A program made the translations under genes and the position numbers. Below, piece after piece: positions 58,754 to 64,000 of a stretch of 64,000 bases of DNA. Position 1 is the first letter of the stretch. Each line of letters begins with the position of its first letter. The notes beneath the pieces were generated by a model. The model searched no databases and was not told the DNA's origin. It was given only the letters and a program-made list of their open reading frames with translations. Where the stretch lies: contig NZ_SJNX01000002.1 in NCBI RefSeq assembly GCF_004331075.1, positions 186,001-250,000 on the forward strand. Reading direction: 5' to 3'. The stretch comes from Acinetobacter brisouioides (GTDB lineage: Bacteria > Pseudomonadota > Gammaproteobacteria > Pseudomonadales > Moraxellaceae).

Positions 58754-59395
58754 ATGCTCGAACAAAAATACACTTTTAAACACGCCATCATATTTACAAT
58801 ACTCGCAGACGCGCTGATTATTGCCAGTATTCATCCACTTCAATACCCTGATTATCTGCTGCATCAGGCGGGCACAGTGTTCATGTTGATTGCTCTGTGC
58901 TATTGCTTTCAAAAAATTGGGCTTAACTTTCTGAGTTTTAGTTTCTATATTGGTTTTCTGATTATTCATATAGTCGGAGCGCATTATTTATATTCCTATG
59001 TCCCCTACAATGACTGGATCAAACACCTACTAGGTTTCGACTTAAATGCCAGTATGCATTGGTCACGCAATATGTATGATCGTTTAGTCCATTTTGCTTA
59101 TGGCTTTTTGCTATATCCCTTTTTTAAACGCCTATTTCAAGTCACATTTCCTCAAGCCAGCGCATATCAGCTATGTTTTTTAGTTATTCAATTGGTCATG
59201 GCGTCTAGCATGCTATATGAACTGATTGAATGGTGGATTGCCATTCATCTTTCTCCTGAAGCTGCCGAAAACTATAATGGTCAGCAAGGCGATGTTTGGG
59301 ATGCTCATAAAGATATGCTGCTTGCTACGATTGGCAGCGTAGTGTTTGCAGGGATTGATTTAATGTTGACTAAATTAGGTCAACAGAAAACATAA
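58754..59395 (+). CDS. YjdF-like (DUF2238) membrane protein
   Basis: This 213-residue protein has about six hydrophobic segments. The conserved RLVHFAYGFLLYPFFKRLF and SSMLYELIEWWIAIHLS motifs belong to DUF2238/YjdF proteins, whose function is unknown. A longer frame begins at 58685 but starts inside the purB terminator, so the ATG at 58754 is preferred. It is a single-gene unit. Confidence 0.82.
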   Translation: MLEQKYTFKHAIIFTILADALIIASIHPLQYPDYLLHQAGTVFMLIALCYCFQKIGLNFLSFSFYIGFLIIHIVGAHYLYSYVPYNDWIKHLLGFDLNASMHWSRNMYDRLVHFAYGFLLYPFFKRLFQVTFPQASAYQLCFLVIQLVMASSMLYELIEWWIAIHLSPEAAENYNGQQGDVWDAHKDMLLATIGSVVFAGIDLMLTKLGQQKT

Positions 59396-59654
59396 GCTAA
59401 AAACAACCCCCATTCAGATGCGATAGATAAATAATACGATCCATAAAGCCATACATATCGCCTTGCTCCCTCATAATCTTAATCTCTGATCAAACTATCT
59501 TCTCAATGGCAACTTATTAAGTGCTGACTTAGATACGTCACCATTATTGTTTCATTTTTAGGATATTTAGTTGTATTTAACAGCATTTATCACATTTTAT
59601 AAAACGCCTAAAATAAGCCATAGACAACATGAAATGTCATGTGGAGACAAAATT

Positions 59655-60344
59655 ATGCAAAGTTATTTACATCGCAGTGAAGAACGTGGGCACGTCAAAG
59701 CAGGCTGGCTTGATACTTATCACAGTTTTTCGTTTGGTAGTTGGTACAATCCAGACTATATGGGCGTAAGCGTTTTGCGTGTCATTAATGATGATACGAT
59801 TGCTGCTCACAATGGTTTTGGCACACACCCACACGACAACATGGAAATCTTAACTTGCGTGCTGAAAGGTACGATTAGCCATAAAGATACCATGGGTAAT
59901 CAGACCCAGATTTCTGCGGGTGAATGGCAACTTATGAGTGCAGGTACAGGAATTCAACACAGTGAAATTAATCAGGGTGATGAAGCTGTACATATGCTGC
60001 AAATCTGGATTCATCCTAATGTACGAAATGCTGAGCCAAACTATCAGCAAATCCAGTGCGATCCACAGCAGCAACCCAATCAATGGCACTTGATTGTTGG
60101 AAGTCAAAATGCACCGATGGTGATTCGACAAGATGCGGAAGTTAAAGCGGCTTATTTGACAGAAAGCAATCAGCTTGAAATCCATGCTACACATGCACTG
60201 AATTATGTACATGTCATTTCTGGTCAGGTCATGATTGGTGAACAATTGGTTGGTGCTGGGGATGCTTTACTTTTTGCTGAAGATGTTCAAATGCAAGCCC
60301 TACAAGACACTCAAATAATTTGGTTTGACTTGCCTCAAGCTTAA
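59655..60344 (+). CDS. Pirin-family bicupin protein (YhhW-like)
   Basis: This 229-residue protein has two cupin domains. The N-terminal cupin carries the metal-binding pattern HNGFGTHPHDNMEILTCVLKG and IQHSEINQG. Such proteins bind iron or other metals; some have quercetin-dioxygenase activity. The start at 59655 follows GTGGAG 8 nt upstream. No operon partner is near, so the biological role is undefined. A hairpin terminator follows. Confidence 0.9.
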   Translation: MQSYLHRSEERGHVKAGWLDTYHSFSFGSWYNPDYMGVSVLRVINDDTIAAHNGFGTHPHDNMEILTCVLKGTISHKDTMGNQTQISAGEWQLMSAGTGIQHSEINQGDEAVHMLQIWIHPNVRNAEPNYQQIQCDPQQQPNQWHLIVGSQNAPMVIRQDAEVKAAYLTESNQLEIHATHALNYVHVISGQVMIGEQLVGAGDALLFAEDVQMQALQDTQIIWFDLPQA

Positions 60345-60370
60345 AGACGCTTACTGGCGGAGTAATGATC

Positions 60371-60407
60371 AGTTAAGGAGATTTTCAATGATTTCCTTAA
60401 CTTTTTA
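60371..60407 (+). terminator. Terminator after the pirin gene
   Basis: Stem AGTTAAGGA/TCCTTAACT (60371-60379, 60394-60402) with a 14-nt loop is followed by TTTTTATCT. Confidence 0.65.
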
Positions 60408-60540
60408 TCTAATTCTAAGTAAAAATTATTATAATTCATATTCTTACAATAGAATCATAGAAACAGTTTTTGCAAAAGCCTTTTGCCTCAAACAGTTGTA
60501 GATAGCATTTATACAAAATATATAACATCTTAAATCTAAA

Positions 60541-60571
60541 AAAGAAAAGCCAGTCAATTACTTAACTGGCT
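60541..60571 (-). terminator. Terminator after htpX
   Basis: Stem AGCCAGT/ACTGGCT (60548-60554, 60565-60571) is followed on the minus strand by TTTTCTTT, 28 nt past the htpX stop. Confidence 0.75.
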
Positions 60572-60598
60572 GATAGTATCTTGATAAAAACTCTTTAA

Positions 60599-61504
60599 TT
60601 ATGGGCAGTTAAGCTGCTGCAAAGCTGTAACACGCTGCTCAATGCTTGGGTGAGTTTGGAATAAAGCAGCCAAACTGAAACCTTGTTCCTGACCTTCTGC
60701 AATTGCCAACGCTTTCATTTCTTTTGGCATTTGATCAGGCATTTCACTTTCAGCTTGTAAACGTAACAAAGCCGAAATCATGGCTTGTTTACCTGCTAGG
60801 CGCGCACCTGCTTCATCGGCACGATATTCACGGTAACGTGAGAACCACATGACAATTGCCGATGCCAAAATACCAAATACAATATCCAGTACCATGCTAA
60901 TGACCATATAACCAATACCTGGTGCTTCGTCATCTTGACGACCAAATACATTACGGTCGATGAAGTCTCCGACTACACGAGCGAAGAACATGACAAAAGC
61001 ATTCACGACCCCCTGAATCAGGGATAAAGTCACCATATCACCATTGGCAACGTGACCGATTTCATGCGCCAAAACTGCACGCAATTCATCTTTATTCATA
61101 CGTTCAAGCAAACCAGTCGATACAGCAACAAGCGCGTCATTTTTGTTCCAACCCGTTGCAAAAGCATTCGATTGATAAGATGGGAAAATACCCACCTCAG
61201 GCATACTAATGCCTGAACGCTGTGCAAGGTCTGCGACCGTTTGTAATAACCAAACTTCCGCTTGGCTACGAGGAGCATTTGGATCGATCAATTCTGTACC
61301 TGTAGTCTTTTTCGCCATCCACTTCGACATGAAAAGTGAAATCAACGAACCGACCATACCGAATACAAAACAGATCACAAGCAGGTTGCCCAAGTTTAAA
61401 CCACCCGCACCGTGGTAACTTCCGACACCCAAAACTGACAAAATAAGACCAGCGACAACCAGTACCGCGAGGTTGGTAAGCAAAAACAAACCAATCCGCA
61501 TCAT
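60599..61504 (-). CDS. htpX: Membrane zinc metalloprotease HtpX
   Basis: This 301-residue M48 protease degrades misfolded inner-membrane proteins. Two hydrophobic N-terminal helices are followed by the zinc motif [13 protein letters not shown] (HExxH, about residue 145) and the third ligand Glu in [18 protein letters not shown] codons at 61504 and 61501 are possible starts; AGAGGA upstream favours 61504. It stands alone between terminators. Confidence 0.95.
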   Translation of the reverse strand: MMRIGLFLLTNLAVLVVAGLILSVLGVGSYHGAGGLNLGNLLVICFVFGMVGSLISLFMSKWMAKKTTGTELIDPNAPRSQAEVWLLQTVADLAQRSGISMPEVGIFPSYQSNAFATGWNKNDALVAVSTGLLERMNKDELRAVLAHEIGHVANGDMVTLSLIQGVVNAFVMFFARVVGDFIDRNVFGRQDDEAPGIGYMVISMVLDIVFGILASAIVMWFSRYREYRADEAGARLAGKQAMISALLRLQAESEMPDQMPKEMKALAIAEGQEQGFSLAALFQTHPSIEQRVTALQQLNCP

Positions 61505-61523
61505 TAGGATAATCCTCTTATAA

Positions 61524-61560
61524 TAAAAAAAACATGATTTATCTATTCAATAAATCATGT
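61524..61560 (-). terminator. Terminator after the lytic transglycosylase gene
   Basis: A perfect 11-bp stem ACATGATTTAT/ATAAATCATGT (61532-61542, 61550-61560) with a 7-nt loop leads into a run of eight T on the minus strand, 84 nt past the stop and before htpX. Confidence 0.85.
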
Positions 61561-61644
61561 CGTTAATATGCGACCTTGTCAGGGAAAATTCAAGAATAAA
61601 TCGGGAAAACACATCAAAATCATGTTTCCAAAATGTGTAAACTC

Positions 61645-62451
61645 TTAGTTCCTGACTGCAATATCAGTAAATGTTCCATTCGATAGTTGAACAATTTTTC
61701 GGTTGCTGGCAGCTTTATGAGAAGTAAATACAGGACTACTGTTTTTAGTTGATGTTGAGGTAATTGCAGAAGCAGGCTCACTATCTTTAGCAGAATCAAT
61801 ACGAATACCACTAGCATACAAGTTATTGTAGCGACTCATCACACGGCGTACATAATCCTGCGTTTCCCGAAAAGGAGGAATACCACCGTATTTATCCACA
61901 TTACCTTCGCCAGCATTATAGGCTGCCAGTGCCAAATGCGTATTACCACTATAGCGCTTTAACAATAAACTCAGATATCTTGCCCCACCCAAAATATTCT
62001 GCTGCGGGTCGTAAGGGTTGTTGACATTAAAACGCTTTGCCGTTGCAGGCATAAGTTGCATTAAACCTTGTGCTCCAACAGGAGAGCGGGCATTGCTATT
62101 AAAACCTGACTCGGTATGCATGATGGCTTTGATTAAACCTTCAGATAAACCATGCTGCTGTGCGGCATGATGAATAATCGGATCGAAGGCATCTTTATTT
62201 CTACTATAACTCGGCAAAACCGCAGCCTCAGAACCACCCCAATTGTGGTAACTATGGATGTTACTGTCGGCATAATAAGTCACTTTGACTTTGGTCAAGT
62301 GTGAACCACTTTGCTTACGATTGGTGAGCAATGGCGTGCCGTTACGATCTTCATAGGTATAAATTTGCCCAGCATGTGTTACAGAAGCTATCCATAAGCA
62401 ACTTCCGCAACAATAAATAGACAGCAGTGCAATTTTGTTTAATATTTTCAT
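61645..62451 (-). CDS. SLT-domain lytic transglycosylase with DUF4124-like N-terminus
   Basis: This 268-residue secreted protein has a signal peptide (cleavage near THAG, about residue 26), a short DUF4124-like region (GQIYTYEDRNGTPLLTNRKQ) and an SLT domain (about 90-210). The catalytic Glu is in HTESGFNSNARSPVGAQGLM, followed by LMPATAKRFNV and NILGGARYLSLLLKRY. It should cleave peptidoglycan glycan strands with 1,6-anhydro ends. The start at 62451 gives the signal peptide; the longer 62535 frame does not. Confidence 0.87.
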   Translation of the reverse strand: MKILNKIALLSIYCCGSCLWIASVTHAGQIYTYEDRNGTPLLTNRKQSGSHLTKVKVTYYADSNIHSYHNWGGSEAAVLPSYSRNKDAFDPIIHHAAQQHGLSEGLIKAIMHTESGFNSNARSPVGAQGLMQLMPATAKRFNVNNPYDPQQNILGGARYLSLLLKRYSGNTHLALAAYNAGEGNVDKYGGIPPFRETQDYVRRVMSRYNNLYASGIRIDSAKDSEPASAITSTSTKNSSPVFTSHKAASNRKIVQLSNGTFTDIAVRN

Positions 62452-62935
62452 TGTTGTGTTTACCAGTGAATGCTCTGCGCAAACAATTGTATTTGATTGT
62501 AACAGTAAAACTGTACATGCCGAGCTTTTTAACAAGCTTGATTTAAAAAATCAAGTCAAATTGTTTCAGTAATTAGCAAAAAAAAATTAATTTTTTTTAA
62601 GCCACGGTCCCTTGACATAAATAACCCACTGATAAATAAGTAAAATTAAATAAGGTTAAAAAATAACCAATTTGTTTCTAAGCCTTAGTCAACGGACTAT
62701 CCCCCCTGTCAAGGGTATAGTTATCCACAGCTTTATCCACATTTTTTGTGGAAAACTGTGGATTGATAAAAAATTCATCTATTTCAAAATCTGACTACTG
62801 ATTTAAACAATTTAGGAAGCTTTGGAAACATTTTGATGACAATAAAAAATATGTGAATAAATTTGTATGTACAGATGCGAAGTACCCTCGAATCGGCTAA
62901 AATTGCGCGATATTTTTACCAAGAGTTTGCTGTCT
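62452..62935. other. Intergenic region with clustered DnaA boxes before ttcA
   Basis: A 484-nt divergent intergenic region. It starts AT-rich, holds a near-perfect -35 TTGACA at 62612-62617 without a clear -10, and then two exact DnaA boxes TTATCCACA at 62721-62729 and 62733-62741. A third in inverted orientation, TGTGGAAAA (62747-62755, complement TTTTCCACA), fits the looser consensus TTWTNCACA. TGTGGATTG at 62758 is a weaker fourth. See findings. Confidence 0.6.
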
Positions 62936-63841
62936 ATGTACTCTCCTGTTGAATCCAGTCAAGGATTTAATTTCAAACCTGAGCTTCCAACCAGTTCAGC
63001 TTATTATCGCCTTTTGAAAAAACTTCGTCGTCAAGTCGGCCACGCCATTCGTGACTTTAAAATGATCGAGGACGGCGATAAGGTCATGGTTTGTATTTCT
63101 GGAGGAAAGGACAGCTATACCCTGCTCGACATTTTGTTGCAGTTTAAACGTATTGCACCGATTAATTTTGATGTAGTGGCCGTCAACCTCGATCAGAAGC
63201 AGCCTGGTTTTCCAGAAGAAGTTTTACCTCGTTATTTAGAAGAAAATAACATTCCGTATTACATTCTTGAAAAAGACACTTATAGCATTACCAAACGCCT
63301 AACCCCTGAAGGCAAAACTTACTGTGCAGTTTGTTCACGCCTACGTCGTGGCTCGCTCTATGGTTTTGCACAAGAAATTGGGGCGACCAAGGTTGCACTG
63401 GGTCATCACCGCGATGATATTCTTGCGACATTCTTCCTAAATCTATTTCATGGCGGTAGCCTTAAAGCCATGCCACCAAAACTATTGTCTTCAGACAAAA
63501 AAAATATCCTGATTCGCCCACTGGCGTATGTGGAAGAGAAAGACATTATTAAATATGCAGAAATGCGTAAGTTTCCAATCATTCCATGTAATTTGTGTGG
63601 TTCGCAGGAAAATCTGCAACGTGCCATGTTGAATGAAATGTTACGTGAATGGGATGCCCAGTACCCGAAACGCTTACATAGCATTTTTGGTGCACTACAA
63701 AACGTGTCGCCATCTCAACTGGCTGACCGTGAACTGTTCGACTTTGAAGCGCTCGATTCACAACGCGAATTCGATTTTAAAGATCCAGAAGGCATGAAAA
63801 AGCGTCTGGATGTGGTCAATTTGAGCTTTGCAGCGGACTAA
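62936..63841 (+). CDS. ttcA: tRNA 2-thiocytidine biosynthesis protein TtcA
   Basis: This 301-residue enzyme thiolates C32 in some tRNAs with ATP and an iron-sulfur cluster. The PP-loop [12 protein letters not shown] lies at residues 53-64. Cysteines in [12 protein letters not shown] (Cys-x2-Cys, about residues 133-136) and [11 protein letters not shown] complete the cluster ligands. The start [11 protein letters not shown] at 62936 matches TtcA; an upstream frame at 62867 adds an unlikely N-terminus. A hairpin follows at 63864-63890. Confidence 0.94.
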   Translation: MYSPVESSQGFNFKPELPTSSAYYRLLKKLRRQVGHAIRDFKMIEDGDKVMVCISGGKDSYTLLDILLQFKRIAPINFDVVAVNLDQKQPGFPEEVLPRYLEENNIPYYILEKDTYSITKRLTPEGKTYCAVCSRLRRGSLYGFAQEIGATKVALGHHRDDILATFFLNLFHGGSLKAMPPKLLSSDKKNILIRPLAYVEEKDIIKYAEMRKFPIIPCNLCGSQENLQRAMLNEMLREWDAQYPKRLHSIFGALQNVSPSQLADRELFDFEALDSQREFDFKDPEGMKKRLDVVNLSFAAD

Positions 63842-63863
63842 AATTAACAAAAATCGCATGAGA

Positions 63864-63890
63864 AGGCACAACCATAAAAAGGTTGTGCCT
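63864..63890 (+). terminator. Hairpin terminator after ttcA
   Basis: A perfect 10-bp stem AGGCACAACC/GGTTGTGCCT (63864-63873, 63881-63890) with a 7-nt loop is followed by CTATTATAC, a poor T-tract. Confidence 0.65.
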
Positions 63891-63992
63891 CTATTATACT
63901 TTATTACTATTTCTGTGTAATTTGCCGCACTCGTCTACAAAAAAACCATTTTTTTCGACAAGATCATGTTATAACAAGTCGGAGTACGGACA

Positions 63993-64000
63993 ATGTGCAA
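63993..64000 (+). CDS. Possible start of a next gene (partial)
   Basis: An ATG at 63993 follows GGAG (63981-63984) with an 8-nt spacer, and only two codons are visible before the window ends. The product cannot be named. Confidence 0.35.

Noticed and set aside
62452..62935. Replication origin next to ttcA
   Set aside because: DnaA boxes alone are not enough; dnaA, dnaN and gyrB are absent and no AT-rich unwinding repeats of oriC type are clear.

Overview
The window is a contiguous chromosomal segment from an Acinetobacter-like gammaproteobacterium (Moraxellaceae). This rests on low GC content, the complete tol-pal cluster, the split purine genes purH/D, purL, purM/N and purB, a metQ-metN-metI order, nudJ-mnmA-hflD-purB synteny, an nlpD/surE pair, and several short secreted proteins of a kind typical for that genus. 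The species cannot be fixed from sequence alone. Nearly all of it is core genome. I see no prophage, CRISPR array, insertion sequence or integron.

Layout. 1-2.2 kb: end of purH, then purD. 2.6-5.3 kb: methionine ABC importer metQ-metN-metI. 5.3-8.9 kb: an outer-membrane barrel protein, dapD, and queE and queC for 7-deazaguanine synthesis. 8.9-14 kb: small secreted protein, PP-loop ATPase, peroxiredoxin, NadM-type adenylyltransferase, enoyl-CoA hydratase-like and nitroreductase-like enzymes, a triple-hairpin intergenic repeat, a NIF3/YqfO-like protein and an orphan. 14-19 kb: purL and a VIT-type metal transporter. 19-27.6 kb: dgt, ruvA-ruvB, then ybgC-tolQ-tolR-tolA, an extra TolA-C-terminal-like secreted protein, tolB and pal. 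28-33.3 kb: fbp, a SPOUT RNA methyltransferase, a sigma factor/membrane protein/periplasmic helical protein trio, and hda and a PerM-like permease on the other strand. 33.4-45.7 kb: purM-purN, hydrolase, S49 peptidase, lipid A-type acyltransferase, comEC interrupted by an in-frame stop, lolD-lolC/E, a PilZ-like protein, a DMT exporter, a YaiI-family protein and an orphan. 45.7-52.8 kb: a tiny membrane protein, serC, tRNA-Asn, a LysR regulator, nlpD and surE, two tandem small secreted paralogs, and a PBP5-type carboxypeptidase. 52.9-64 kb: gamma-carbonic anhydrase-like protein, a decaying 1.4 kb segment with a frameshifted barrel protein, nudJ-mnmA-hflD-purB, a YjdF-like membrane protein, pirin, htpX, a lytic transglycosylase, and ttcA preceded by clustered DnaA boxes.

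The genes work mainly in purine synthesis, cell-envelope upkeep (Tol-Pal, Lol, NlpD, PBP5, lytic transglycosylase, lipid A acylation, HtpX, S49 peptidase), tRNA modification (QueE/C, MnmA, TtcA) and DNA metabolism (Dgt, RuvAB, Hda). Most unusual are: the nonsense codon in comEC, a DNA-uptake channel gene; the free-standing TolA domain III paralog inside tol-pal; the translationally coupled sigma/anti-sigma-like/Spy-like trio; two long perfect hairpins that each end about 11 to 12 nt before a start codon; the DnaA-box cluster before ttcA; and the decaying barrel gene region. No clearly new large system such as a defence island is present.
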